From: Antedon bifida
Taxonomy: Eukaryota; Echinodermata; Crinoidea; Comatulida; Antedonidae
Assembly (NCBI GenBank): GCA_963402885.1
Contig: OY727100.1
Location: forward strand, 11,997,395-12,061,394
Direction of reading: 5' to 3'
DNA length: 64,000 bases
This document shows positions 20,140 to 32,830 of this stretch, in pieces. A program made the position numbers and the translations under genes. Positions within the stretch are counted from its first letter, which is position 1, and the number at the start of each line of letters is the position of its first letter. Under the pieces are notes generated by a model. It was given only the letters and a program-made list of their open reading frames with translations. It had not been told where the DNA came from and searched no databases.

Positions 20140-22820
20140 AATTAACAAAAGCTTTAATTGAAGACGTCAGTGGAAGCAAAAGTACATGCAATCGGAAGTC
20201 GCCTTGAAACTGTATAAAGTCATTGATGGAAACGCATTTTAATTGATAATGCAAAAAATCATTCTTTAACAAATTTGAAAAATGTTGGACAAAGAAAACC
20301 TTGATAATAGATAAAAATGAAATAATTATAGAAGAAATACTCCATGGAAAAAAAAAATAGATATTTTAACAAATCATTAATAAACATGTCATTGTTAATT
20401 TAATAAAAAGCTTTGATAGTTCTTGCCAAGGCTCAATTTATGTAAATGGTTTCTTAATATGGTAAAACTGAATCAAGGCACAGTTTAACATAATACAATT
20501 TTGGTTCATTCTAGTCAATACAGTACTCACTTGAATGTATTGTCATTGGTAGCCTAAGGGCCTGTTCAGACCTATAGAATAATTTGTATTGTACAACCAG
20601 AGGTTTGAACTAGGAAAAGATTAGTGAAAATGCACTTTTTACAACATTTTATAAAACCCAAGGTAAAATTATTTTAGAGACGTTGACAACATTGACTTGA
20701 ACACAATTTTATGATGATATAAAGATGTCGTTTAACATAAATAATCCCTCGTTGTCACCAGAGAAACGTATATTCTTGTCTAACATGATCTTCCCAGCTT
20801 AAACCCGGATTAACCAAAATGTACTTGGTCGCAATGTTCATCCATCTTATTTCCAATTAGTCTTACTGGTGCATACACAATCGCTAAGCTTGTAATCTTT
20901 ATAATATATCATAAAGTGAATGTTGTTACTAAATATCATATTTTTATCTACAGTATGTATAAGGTTCAAGCATTGTCAGTATTAAATATCTTTAAAAGTT
21001 TCAATTAAAAAAACAGCAAAGTACTATTCTTTGTCCAATATTAAAGAACTCTTCACACAAGGAAAAATGTTAATCGAACCAAAATCGTTTTCATGCACTT
21101 CGACTGCCTAACCTCCAGTTTGAAGTTACCACTCAGGGTGCCATTCAGATCTTCCAAACCCCCTGGCTATGGACTCAAAATCAACAAGATTGAAACAAAC
21201 AAAAAACAGTTGGCCTAACTAAGACTCAAACCCAGAATCTTCTGATTAATGCTGATGCCATTCTATGGACCATTCCATCCTCAATAACATTTTATAATTA
21301 TAGTAAAGTAAAGAAAACTATGACTAAACATTTTAATAACAATTCTATTTGGTCATATTCACTTTGAAAATCGCAAATCAATTCACCATTTATCTATCAT
21401 TCATCAACATTTTATAGCCAAAATGGGACATTTAAACCATTCTAAACTGCATACTTTTCAAAACCATAATTGTATGTACTCGTTTTAAATTCACCAAGGG
21501 AAAAATCCCTGTAATTAATGAAATGTGTTTCCATGGTAACACAATCTTGTTTATTAGATGGGGAAAGTACAGCTGATGAGAATGAGAATCAATGTTTAAA
21601 TGTTAATTTATTTGTTATGTTGTTATTATCAAAGGAAGTGGTCTAATTTCACTAATTTTCATTTAACTTGTTACATCCTAAATAACACAGAAGAAATTCA
21701 TTACATTTATGGTTGCATTATTTAAAAATGAATTCTGTATCCTAATTAGAACATCCTAGATAACTCAATTTCAAGTTAAATAAATATCTTTCACTAATAG
21801 TACATTTCAAGTTTGGTGTATTTCAAATTAATTGTTTTTTAACGAAACCATAAACGATGCAGACACCCACACTATGTTTTAACTGTGATCTACTATGATT
21901 AAAAAGTTGTAATAAAACAAAATCACATTCGTTTTATTAATCAATTCAATTTACAATTTCTTAGCTGCCACCAACTGCAATTATCCACAAACAAAAAAAT
22001 TTTATAATATTATAAGTGCAAGTTTTGTGTCAGCAAGGTAGGCTTGATCTAAACATTATTGAGAGAGTGAGAAGCGTGGGATGAGTAAATTAAGACATTT
22101 TTCCATTTAAAAACAGAAATGAAATCATTGCAAGGTTAAATATGTAAATTATGTAAACTCTAATAATATATATGTGAATTCTAATTGTAATAAATGTAAA
22201 TTCTATAGTATGCAAATTCTAATTATACATGCAAATTTCCTTTATAATATCAATCAATCAGTGATCAGCAAAATATTATAAGGGCAGAGAAGACTGACTA
22301 GGGTTTCATCACAGATGCTTTCAAGATTATTTCCATTAATACTAAAAATGATTATAGGCTCAGCCATATGATTTACTTAATTACCATAATAGTACCCACA
22401 AAACATAGCCAGATTGTAATCAATATGGAAGGTATTGCTATGAATAAATTTACTTTAATTTAATTTTTTACCTCAGGAAGTAAAGGCTAAAACATAGTGA
22501 CATATTGTACAAAATACATAAATTTAGAACAACCCAGTTCTATTAATTTCACAATTTTAAATTTCCTCAGGTGATTCATGTAAAATATGTGTGGAAGACA
22601 AGCATATGGTAATATTCTACACTCCCCCCACTCTAGATTAAACACCTGAGACCAAACTGTAATTTATTTTCTTTATTTTACCACAATTCTGTAGACATCC
22701 TGGTACTTATGTTTAAACAATGATACTTGACGTACTCACGATGTCCAGTTAATACTTTCAACATTATCGATCAATACTTAATATGAGCAAGTACATCTGA
22801 CCCTTCGCCCACATTCCTCC
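20140..22820. other. AT-rich non-coding stretch with repeat pieces
   Basis: No supported gene. At 20557-20860 a block starting GGGCCTGTTCAGACC and containing GCTTAAACCCGGATTAACC looks like part of a dispersed element. The tRNA-like SINE head is at 21222-21272. At 21966-22036 an acceptor/donor pair brackets a possible but weak exon. Confidence 0.5.
21222..21272 (-). repeat. tRNA-like pol III head of a probable SINE
   Basis: On the minus strand an A-box-like TGGTCCATAGAATGG (rc of 21258-21272) is followed 40 nt later by a B-box-like GGTTTGAGTC (rc of 21223-21232), with AATCAGAAGATTCTG between, as in a tRNA anticodon-to-T-arm region. The cloverleaf is too degenerate for a working tRNA. Non-tRNA sequence continues leftward to about 21090, so a tRNA-derived SINE is the best reading. 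Confidence 0.45.
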
Positions 22821-22823
22821 CAG

Positions 22824-22861
22824 GTGATGAAGAAGACAGCAAAGATAATACAGCTACATGA
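22824..22861 (+). CDS. Candidate short terminal exon
   Basis: An excellent pyrimidine tract and acceptor (cccttcgcccacattcctcc then CAG) precede two bases plus DEEDSKDNTAT and a TGA. The peptide is acidic and very short. It starts in the same phase as the 18569 candidate, which would suit alternative 3' ends of one gene, but no link is shown. Another frame (VMKKTAKIIQLHD) is also open. Confidence 0.27.
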
Positions 22862-24935
22862 TTAATTTGACATTCACTATCTCCACTGATAATAAATTAT
22901 TTTGATATATTTACTTAATTAATTTAATAAACATGGTGGGGGTGGGGATTGAATGTTAATTTGTAAGGTTGGTGACCCCTTGGTCATTTATTATGTACAA
23001 AAGGTCATGAGAATAAGTTACAGGAGGGATATTTGAAACATCTGTAAGATTAAAGCAGAAACATTCCAGCAGGATATACCACAGTGTGTTATAATGTTTA
23101 AGAAATCTTGTAATGGTTTAACCGATTCTTTCCTTGTCTAATATATTCTATTTCATCTGAAAGACAACTCATTAAATATTTAACATAATAAATTTGTGAT
23201 GTAATACTATTTCAACTGAATTGCTCAGAATATATTTTGAATTGCTAGGCCTAATGGTAGCAATCATGAAATTATATAGGGATGGATGCAAAACAGGGAA
23301 TGAACAGAAAGATTGAAGAGTTTAAACTGCTTTATACTGATCTTTCAAATGGTTGAATTTTTAGGCTGAAGACCCCTATCAGCATATCATCAGCATCCAG
23401 CTCACAAAAGGCTGGATGGGTGTATTCCCAGATATGGAAATTATTGGTGCCAAAAAAAGGGTATATGATAATATTCAAATTAATACCTTTGCATTTAATT
23501 AAGCTTTGATGTAGGTCACATCCATTAACAAACGTCAATATTTGATATTTGCATATTGCAATTCACATCAGGGAACAAACTAATTTAAAGATTTTCTTTT
23601 CTTTATTCCAGAAGAATTAAAATTGAATAGTATAAAAGCCAGCAGAATATATTGATCATTGATTTTGTTGCTTGAAACCATTTCCTTCAGAAATTGTTCA
23701 TTCAGAGATAACATTTAGTGATTTCGTTTTTCATTTTTTGAGATTGTAAGTTTGACAGGTTCTAATTTCAATATACAGAAACATACACTTGACTACTGAC
23801 TATACTGTAGTTCAAACTTTAAGAGATGTTCTTTAATAATAGAAATTTTGAATTGAAAATTAATCAGGCCACGGCAAGGTCATTTTCGCTGTTCAATTAG
23901 CATGAGATATCTAGCAAAGCAAAGTTGATGGGCCTAAGACTTCAAATGCTTCTATCCTTTCCCTTAACAACATTACCAGATGATAATGGCTTTGACAATG
24001 ATTGTCACAATTAAGGTATTATCTAGTCATTATGTTAATCATTATTTGGCATACTATGACATATGTTAAAAATCTGTAAATTGAACAAAACATGAAACAA
24101 TATATTTTCCCATTTCGTTTAACGATAAATATTTCACACACAAATAAGTGTGATAGAGGTTTCTGAATAATCTACAACGTTCCCAATTGCAATTTTGCTA
24201 AAGTCCTTTAAAACTCGCTGGTTACAATTTTAATGCCAAGGTGGTTGTAGTTCGCAAGCCAATCAGTGCCCAGAATGTGTTGTGATAAGTCCCAATTTAA
24301 GTCATCAGATTTTTAGCAGTGTTTAGGAGCTCTTTTTTGTACATTTTTTCGTATAACATTTGCAGTTATTTATATCATGCATTATGAAGAAGTATGCAAT
24401 GTAATGCGCGTCTGAATGCGATAACATTCTTCATAGTATAGTACCTGTTGTCCCCTGAGTGAGTGTAACACACTTTTTTACTTATTGATACACAAATTAA
24501 ATTATACACAAATACTCAGTTGGTATCCCAATTAACACACATTTGAACTTTAAAATGTAAAAAATAAACAATTTTAATTTATTCTATTTAGCAGTCTATT
24601 AACAATCACATATTCTTTTGTCGGTTATTTTCTTAGTCTAATAATTACAGACTGCAAGTCTATGATATTAATTATCATATATGAGGATAGATTGTTCCAT
24701 TTAAACTATACAGTACTAAACGTAATTGACACCGAAAAGACTATGAATAAGGCATTTATATTCTTTCATTAATATCAAAATGATTTTTAACTTTAAATAA
24801 ACGTCTTGAGGTAATCGCCCTTTGTTCGTAAATCAAATTACCATAATTCCCCCCTTCTTCTGCTCCCAGTTGTATATCATGTTATACATTCAATAGCTAA
24901 ACGCAAAATAATTTGCATGCGTCTATATATTGCAG

Positions 24936-24959
24936 CATGAGGATTTGGAATCCCTGAAG
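24936..24959 (+). CDS. Candidate 24-nt microexon
   Basis: Between TATTGCAG and a near-consensus donor (CTGAAG|GTACGT) lie exactly 24 nt reading HEDLESLK. The other two frames hit TGA. Length is a multiple of three, so inclusion would insert eight residues without shifting frame. TGC-containing words (TTGCATGC, TTGCAG) lie just upstream; UGC motifs there are the known binding signal of the neuronal factor SRRM4/nSR100 in animals. A similar stretch without a frame would be dismissed, so this rests on splice-site quality. Confidence 0.33.
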
Positions 24960-25604
24960 GTACGTGGCTCGAGGCCTGCAGAAGATAGTCGCCATATGAC
25001 TCCACCATTGGGTTCGAATTAAATGCAATGCGAAAAAACTCAACAGTCATATATACAAATCTGTATGTTAATCAATAAAATAGTATTTACCATTTCCTGT
25101 AACAATACATCACAATCATAAGTTGACCATTTTTAAAATTTTGTTTCAGCAATTCTGAGACCCTCTAGGCCAGTGTGAATAATTGGCATTCGAACAACCT
25201 AGAGTGTGTGCCATCTATAACTGGTCAGACTAAACCGAAGTGCCGCCTTTTTATACAGCCTGGCCTTTGATTGATGTTCAATTTAAGATGGAATTGGAAT
25301 GGAAAGAGAGAACATAGAACAGAAGTTTTAAGTGTATAAATGTTAGATCCATACTTCATTCATATTTCGATGTTTTGTAAAAATGTAGTGTCTGCTCATA
25401 GTTTTAATCAGATAAGGTACAGTATATTTATATATTGTTTTTTAACTCATTTAAACTTAAGTCTTTAAAAAAATACTATTCAATAAAAAAAAATGACTTG
25501 TCAAACTATTAATGTTTCTTAGCTGCCAAAGAAAATCTAAAAATTCTAAGTAGAAAAACATGAGTTGGGAAGTGTGGGATACTGAGTGACAGACAAGACG
25601 GAAG

Positions 25605-25760
25605 ATGGATTTAAGTCCATATTGGAATATTCTTATACCGGAAGGAAGTTACATCGAAACTGGCTTTAGGCCTATTTATAACTTTGACGTGTTGTGCTTA
25701 GCTGAATCGACGCTTTTTTCTATCAATCATTGTACAACATACATGAAGATTGATCAATAA
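25605..25760 (+). CDS. Short ORF, 51 codons, product unknown
   Basis: An ATG opens MDLSPYWNILIPEGSYIETG, then FRPIYNFDVLCLAESTLFSI and a TAA. The frame extends back five codons (QTRRK) to a TGA. G+C is moderately raised in the first half. No splice or promoter support and no family recognised; chance is a live alternative. Confidence 0.18.
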   Translation: MDLSPYWNILIPEGSYIETGFRPIYNFDVLCLAESTLFSINHCTTYMKIDQ

Positions 25761-26120
25761 ACCCTTTTCATGTAAGTATTGTTTCGGGCATGTCTTTATA
25801 TGGATTATTCTTTCTCAAGAAGTACCAACTTTTGTGTTCCATATCGTATCATTATATCCATATATGGAGAATAAGTTAACAGAAATTTCTTGTAAATATT
25901 CCTATCATTCTGCATATGTACGAAAACAATGAACCAATGATTACAAATCAACCTTTAGCATTTTACAGAATACAAGTTTCCAATATTTTTCTTTAATATC
26001 AGAACTAATACTCAGTAAGATTATATAAAAACATAATTTTTCTTATTTATCCTACCCTGGAGAGTATTGTAATCTGTTTGTGTCCTGGTTACCTTATCAA
26101 AGATAGCATGTTGATTGCAG

Positions 26121-26165
26121 AATGGATGGAGTGATTAGAGTTACATCATTTAGAGTCAATCGGAG
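26121..26165 (+). CDS. Candidate 45-nt internal exon
   Basis: Acceptor TTGATTGCAG and donor CGGAG|GTAAAT bracket 45 nt; one leading base then MDGVIRVTSFRVNR and two trailing bases, so the exon is symmetric. No family recognised. Confidence 0.2.
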
Positions 26166-26371
26166 GTAAATTATCTAGTATTAAGGCCTATGTTTTGACG
26201 ATTTAATTCTTTAGAGAACCAAAACAAGATGGCAGCTGAAGATATATAAGAACAATAAAGTGGACATTGATTTATGGCTTGGATATTACTTACTAATAAC
26301 ATCTTTATTAGTACTAATAACAATAATAAGATTAACAAACTTTAGCAAGGATAAGAAGCTGATTGGTGACG

Positions 26372-26445
26372 ATGACCGAGAGAGTGGACCAGACAATTAA
26401 TCATTTAACGAAATACTCCAGTGTTAGAGATTTTCGTAGGTTGAC
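26372..26445 (+). CDS. Candidate first coding exon ending at a consensus donor
   Basis: ATG at 26372 opens MTERVDQTINHLTKYSSVRD then FRRL and two bases before GTAAGT (26446-26451). A TGA lies in frame 12 bp before the ATG. G+C is clearly higher than around it. About 145 bp upstream is CAAGATGGCAGC, similar to the YY1-type start-site element of animal promoters. A second G+C-rich patch follows at 26480-26550. No family recognised. Confidence 0.4.
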
Positions 26446-26559
26446 GTAAGTATTCTGTTAAGTTGTTTATCACAAACTAACAAGCGTAGCTATGAATCCG
26501 ATGGTGGTACTTTGTTGGGTGAAACGTGAGGAACGTTGCGACAATGTTTAGCTGTACAT

Positions 26560-29000
26560 AGCTGTAAGAAAGGGGGAGAAGTGAAAAATACACCATGCAA
26601 TTCTAAAAATGTTGTTTTATGTAAAAATATGAAGTTTACTACTCTATTAGTACTAGCAATAATATTTTATTCATTATAAGTTTAGTTCAAATATCTAATT
26701 TGTCTAGCTGCTTTACTTTATCGTTTTGATTTAGATTTTAGCTTATTTATTTTTCTCCAATGAGATCCAGCCACTGATACCCACAGCATTGTCACTTTTT
26801 CAGTAATTTGCCTTTGGATTTATGATTAAAACATATCCATTAATCAATCACTTGACAGTTTTTAATAATTAAAACAGAATATTAACCTTATTTCAAACAT
26901 TTATATAGAGCATTGACCAAAACTATACATACATAAAGTTTAAATATCGAATCAGGAACATGTCAACATAAATATGAGGGATTTCCTGGTATTACTATGT
27001 TACATAAACTACCTGATATAAGCATATATAGTTATCTATTTATTTACAATTAAATTTTATGCAAAAGCTATGAAAGAAGAAAAACATATCAAAAGCCCGA
27101 CTTGCAATTTAAAAAATGATGATCTTTAAAACTATGTAGTAGATAGTATCTATTTTAAAATTCCCAAAAGAAAAGAGTTACCTAACACAACTAAATCCCA
27201 CCTGTTTTTTCATATGAATTTCTTCTTTACAATGTGGCAGCTGAATCAGCCACTAGCCAATCATTACTTTTAAGTCATCCTTAACATAATGTAAGATATG
27301 TTGTATTGCTTCCACGGTCTTAAAGTTTTAAGACTATTCTTATCTTATAGGCTGGTTACATTGGACACTAGAGACACTGAAAAACCAAACTCTTACTTTT
27401 TAGACAAATTGTTTTGTCAGAAATTAAGAAACAAGGGCAGTTCAATTTTAAAAATTTGAAGAAAAAAAATGTTTTTAAATTGACAAATATCATTTGGCAA
27501 TGTTATACAGTATGATGATGTTTAATAGTTAAAAATGGAAAAAAATAATGTTACCTATTTTAATTTTGTTGAAGTAAATCAAAATAAATTGTTTAATATA
27601 AAAAAAAATAACCAAATTCTTTCCAGATGACATGAAGAAAAATTTATTAAAACATGTTCTTTACCCGAGAAATAAAGTAACAAAATAGCTCACAATTATA
27701 GAGAAGTAGTAAAAAAAATAATAAAATCTCTGTCGGTAATTTTTAATACAATTATAGGAATTAGTCAATTTAACTTCAGTCACATTGTCTATCTCTGACG
27801 AGAAATAAAATCATAAAAATGAATGAAAACTATGGAAACTGCAGACTACAGCTGCAAATAGACGAGTTAAATAATCTGTTCATATTTGTTATGGAGTCCA
27901 CGACAAGATAGGTTGAATTTTAAGTACAACAATTTTGCAAAATATTTATTTGTGCTCTGATCTTCTGGTAAGCAACTGGTTGTGGTTGTTATAATGTATT
28001 GTACTGAACTTACTGATTTGTGCTCTGATCTTCAGAATTATTGAAATGCCGCTCCTGCCATCTCTATAAAATAGTGTTGCGGCATGGTTGGGAGGGGATT
28101 TTCGCTCTTAATAACCATAAACCCTTGCTTAAAAGCATTGATTGATGTTTTTAATAAGAATCTTCAATTCCTATTTCCAGAATTTGGAAAATGTCATGTT
28201 TCATAAATATTTGATGCATAACCAGAAGGGTCAAACCCCATTTGTGGTTGGACTTCAGAACATAGAACAATTTCTTTTAATATTAAGACAACTTAAACTA
28301 AAACATAACATTTTTTTCTCTCCATAACATAATGCAATGCATCTGAATATATAATCAGATGAGACATTGTAACATTATACATTTACTGCTTTCTACTTTC
28401 TACAGCAAAAATGTGTATCAGTAATCAAGAAGATGGACCTGAGAATAAAGTGTATTAAATTTTAAATTAAATTCAAATTGAGAAAATAGACTTTAATATA
28501 ATCTTTCCATGATTTATTACGTTCTAATGTATAGTATCTCAAACACCATCAGTAACACTATAGATATTATAAATTATATAATAATATTTAATTGGTACTT
28601 GGGCCATCATTCATTGCTTATCTCATCCTGTGGAATCATATTTCTCTCATACATTTCAAAAAGTGTTTACAATTTCTCCGTTAAATTAGGTTATAATAAT
28701 AGAAACAACAAAATCACAGGAAAATGCTTTTAAAGATAGAGAAAGATAGAACGTATGAATTAATTATTGTACCAGATTACATTACATATTAACTATATAA
28801 CTATTAACAGCAAGTGACTGTATTATAATTTATTGCTAATTAAATAAAGTTCATGTACAAGTCATAGTTTGAATTACTTTACCAGGTAAGTAAGCGGTAA
28901 GGAATATTTTATGCATATTAAGGGCACACTTTTTTTTATCCCAAAGGTGTACCAAAATAGGGGGTTTACCACATTACAAGAGAGTGCATCTTGTAATTGG
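26560..29000. other. AT-rich non-coding stretch
   Basis: No supported gene. A 30-codon ATG frame lies at 27819-27911 (MNENYGNCRLQLQIDELNNL and on) without other support. The 18-bp duplication at 27948-28033 is listed separately. Confidence 0.5.
27948..28033 (+). repeat. 18-bp direct repeat, 68 bp apart
   Basis: ATTTGTGCTCTGATCTTC occurs at 27948-27965 and again at 28016-28033. The first copy is followed by TG|GTAAGC, a donor-like sequence, and the second ends in a pyrimidine-rich TTCAG, acceptor-like, so the intervening ~67 bp has the form of a minimal intron. Confidence 0.6.
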
Positions 29001-29045
29001 CCAATTGTACAGATGTATTGTAGTGCCACTAAAATTAGATTTCAG

Positions 29046-29121
29046 TAACGAGCAGGCCAGGCATGTTACACCTGACGTAGCATATGCAATTCATATTTTA
29101 TCAAGGTTCAACATTCCATAA
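29046..29121 (+). CDS. Candidate terminal exon
   Basis: Acceptor TTAGATTTCAG, then one base and NEQARHVTPDVAYAIHILSR plus FNIP before TAA. Locally G+C-rich in its first half. No family recognised. Confidence 0.2.
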
Positions 29122-29167
29122 AGTTAATATAAATCATATACGTTTTATGACATTTTATTTTTAACAT

Positions 29168-29320
29168 ATGCTTAACATAGTACATTCATGCATCACCAAA
29201 ATAGGATATTCTTTCGGTAGGTATACACGCGAGGTCGTAAAAGAAAGTACGGCAAGAAGAGTTGACGATGACGAAGATGACGGACTAACTATATTAGTCT
29301 TATTGACAGACATCATATGA
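29168..29320 (+). CDS. Short ORF, 50 codons
   Basis: ATG at 29168 opens MLNIVHSCITKIGYSFGRYT, continues REVVKESTARRVDDDEDDGL and stops with TGA at 29318-29320. The central part (29222-29290) is a sharp G+C rise containing ACGCGAGGTCG and a GAC/GAT run. The antisense frames are also open across the core, so strand is not certain. Confidence 0.22.
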   Translation: MLNIVHSCITKIGYSFGRYTREVVKESTARRVDDDEDDGLTILVLLTDII

Positions 29321-30924
29321 TCCATAAATTAAATTGAACCAGGGTAGTTTTATACTAAAAAGTGTACATAGAAAGTATTTTAAACAACACAATACTGTAT
29401 AGGTGCTATAGTGACATCAACAATATACACCAATGGAAGAAATTTCAGCTGGCTAATTGATGCTTAACATCAAAGGGCAATTTAATAGGCTTAAAATATG
29501 ATTTCTTTTGTTTTGTTTGTTTGTTTTTGTTTATATATTAGTCAAATTGCCAAGGAATATATAACCATAAAGCGAATTCATTCACTATCCTTCAGTTCTT
29601 ACAGGTGGCAATCTTGTTCACAAGACAACATACACAAGATGCTCTACATACACAAAGTCTTGTAATTACAAGTCACTGGGAAAGGAGTAATTTATATAAT
29701 ATACTGTAGGCATAAATGTTGTTACTGAGCTATACAGTATTTATCAAGAAATGTGTACACTAAAATGTAATATTCTTGAAAACGAGTATAACATCCTACA
29801 AATTTGACATACGTTTAAAATTAATGGACTTGCCTTTAGAAAACTGACCAGTCTAAATTTACATTCTTTAATTTCCTGTATTTGGTAAAATAATATCCTA
29901 TAGTGTTTGACAGAAAACATCTGTGGGTCAGTTGGGTTATGCTAACACAAACTGAATGATTGTATCTCTCTCTCATTAGAATGAATTTGTTTTGTAACAG
30001 ATAGCAGTATCCTTTAATTACTTTAAATGCAAGAGCATGGACAATAAATAAACATTGTACATAGTTTTGCTGTTTAATTTAGTGTTGTAGTATAATATGG
30101 GGTTTATACAGATGCTTTAAAATACAAATTCCTAGGTTTATTAAACAAATTAAATACAAAGGCTATTGCTGCAAGTCGTCTAGGGGACCATGTCAACTTT
30201 ATTCTACTCTATGTACTGTACTGCAGTAACGCTGTTTAATACAATTATGAGCAAGCTGTTTTGGGTAATCAACACATTGTTTATTATACCTCAAAAACAT
30301 TGGAACAAACTAAAATCATATGTTATTGTAGTAAATAAAATACAGTTACTGCAGTAAAAATGCAGTAATATGTTGAGATGATTCCTAAGAACCTGCTTCT
30401 ATTGGTGTTGGAATAAATAAATTTCTTCATTTGGCAGTAAATGCAGTTCAGAAAAAGAACAAATCAATTGAGACTAATTCCTCTATTGTCTGACCACCCA
30501 AAAAGGGTTAAATGTTTTAAGGTTACAATTTAAATGTACACCTGTATAATAAGGTGTATAATAGAATATAACTAATAACTGAATACATCGATGACACAAT
30601 GTGATTTCCACATTGTGGGCTTATTTTATTTTATTTTTTTAACCAAACCATGTAGTAAAATAGTTTTCCACTTCAAATTTTGGATACCGCCATTCCAAAA
30701 GTATTTATGAATCAATTTGTTTTGTAATAGAACAGTGAATTAATAGAAATATTTTTTAACATTGTATGCATAGCAAAGTATGGGTCACGTATTTTGCACA
30801 GTTGTGCAAACTGCTTTCTGTGAATTTGAATATTTCATATTAGATAGATAGTGATAACACTGACAGATGTGTAATTAGAAAATCTACTAACAGTAATTTC
30901 TAACTTTAGAATTCTTTATTACAA

Positions 30925-31008
30925 ATGCAAAGTTGTGGAAGCAATATATCTGTACGATATATTATTGTGTTGTGTTTGTTACAATGTGTTTATGCGATCA
31001 AAATGTGA
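30925..31008 (+). CDS. Candidate signal-peptide exon
   Basis: ATG at 30925 in a fair context (acaaATGC) opens MQSCGSNISVRYIIVLCLLQ then CVYAIKM and TGA. A short N-region, hydrophobic core and small residue after it look like a secretory signal peptide. A donor-like AAAAT|GTGAAT overlaps the end, so it could be a first exon. A different frame through the same bases stays open for 62 codons to 31121 and also begins with a hydrophobic stretch, so the true frame is unsettled. Confidence 0.25.
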   Translation: MQSCGSNISVRYIIVLCLLQCVYAIKM

Positions 31009-31129
31009 ATACGCAATGTCAGATATTGATGACATTCATGAATACGAATGAAAACCGTATGCATCGTAAAGTAGGATGTTGTTCTGCAATGTTTGAAAAA
31101 ACAGTGACTTCAGAATTCTAGTTTTTAAA

Positions 31130-32800
31130 CGTGCATATGGTACAATAACGTCTCTCATTATATAGTATTCTTTGGAAATTTCATAAATAGTACCTTTAGT
31201 TTATGTTAAGTAAATAACGAATATGCGAAACTTTTATAAGAACCAGTAATTATCAAATTATTAAATAATTTAAAGATTTTTAATATTATTTTTAATACAA
31301 TAATGTTAATATCAAAATGAACATTAATGTTTTAAGTAATATTCTGAGAGATTTCTAAATAAGCATAACTTGTTTGCTGCAATATGTCACGTAATCAACA
31401 TTGTTGATATCGTATTTTAATGATCAATGCACAATTGTTTGATAATTGTATTGTGTTGAGGAGGTTTTATACCTCATGTGTTGATGACATGTCAAGTGTC
31501 ATTATTCTCATTGTGCGTTAATGTATTTTATGTGGACGACATGTGCATATGAATGGCGAAAAAAAACGAAATACAATAATTGTATTGATGGCAAATGCTG
31601 ATTTATGTAAATCATGTAAAATGTAAATAAAACATAGGACATACATACTGTGTAGCTCTTTAGGGTAGGTGACAAATGTTAAGGGTATCTTAAAATAGTA
31701 CTATTGTTGACGACGAAAAAAAAAAGTCTGAAGAATTATTAAATATTTTAAAAATATGAGATTTACCCATGACATCATTACATACATCTTTTTTTGACAT
31801 GTAAATTGAAGAGTGTCTGGATAAATAGTGAAATAAATTGATTGAACTCTTCAAACATCAATCAACATCCATTTATACATTCATTGATTACACATAATCA
31901 TAATTTTAAAATGGTTCTGAATAGTCAAAATTAAAAATCTATTTAACCTTCCTTCTAGCATGTTGGCCTTATTTTCCACCAGATTGTGTATTTAAAATAA
32001 ATGAAAAATTTCATAATAAAACAAAATTGATGGAAATTTGTAATAAAAAAAAATGATTAGAATTTAAATCGATTGTAGGTAATATGATGGTGATGACAGT
32101 TGGTTTATCATGAATACGCATATTAATTGTACTCTTCATTAAGACGTCAACAATCTGTAAATCTTTCATGCATGACTGCACTCATTGGCAATTGCTTCCC
32201 CTGGACATTTTTTTTACACCCTGATTGAACCTTAGTCATTAAAATCTATAAACCAATCAGTAAGCTTACCGAATGAAAGATGGTTGTAGAAATTTTAAAA
32301 TGACATTCACAACATTTGACATTGCAATTTTCAAGTCAAAAACAGAAGCCAAATGAAATATTATATCTTATAATATTCATTTTTATTTTACAAAATTGAC
32401 AAACGAACTGAAATTATGAAATTACAAATTCTATTTCAAATACTGTACAGTAAATAACTTGACAATTCATTTTAACTTATATAGTTTATTCCACTAAATT
32501 CCTTTATCTCCAGATTTGATCTTCGATTTGGTATGTCTAGTAAATTCTTCCACCTCCATGGATACAATTTTACAAGTTCAATATACTTTGAATAGATTTC
32601 TTATAGGTTTATTAGAGTGAAAATAATGTGAATAAAACACAAAAACCTAAGCGACAACTAGTCTATTGTTACAAACATGTTGCAAACACAATACACAGAT
32701 GTAGTTGAATTTTAATTAGTCTACTACGAATGTTTGCAGCCAGAAAAACTAGGCTGTAGTTACCTTTGGATTCGGTCAACTTATACTGTTAAAAAATGAG
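31130..32800. other. AT-rich non-coding stretch
   Basis: Nothing beyond AT-rich low-complexity sequence and short A runs was recognised. Confidence 0.5.
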
Positions 32801-32830
32801 AATGATTACAATGCCTTAAGGCAACGTTAA

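Larger units (their letters stand above)
22870..26110. other. AT-rich stretch around the microexon
   Basis: Apart from 24936-24959 and a short ORF at 25605, no supported gene. The 68-codon minus frame at 23332-23538 was considered and rejected. At 25141-25150 a strong acceptor (ttttgtttcag) is followed by early stops in every frame; it could open a terminal exon of a few codons or a UTR. Confidence 0.5.

Noticed and set aside
23332-23538. Minus-strand frame containing LDADDMLIG, similar to the RT motif YADD
   Set aside because: The tyrosine/phenylalanine is replaced by aspartate, no other RT motifs lie nearby, and the length is within chance.
24961-25030. GGGTTCGAATT as a tRNA B box
   Set aside because: The flanking bases cannot form a T-stem and no matching A box sits at the right distance.
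25163-25204. CTCTAGG ... CCTAGAG stem as a pre-miRNA
   Set aside because: Only seven contiguous pairs; the interior pairs poorly, so it does not meet pre-miRNA form.
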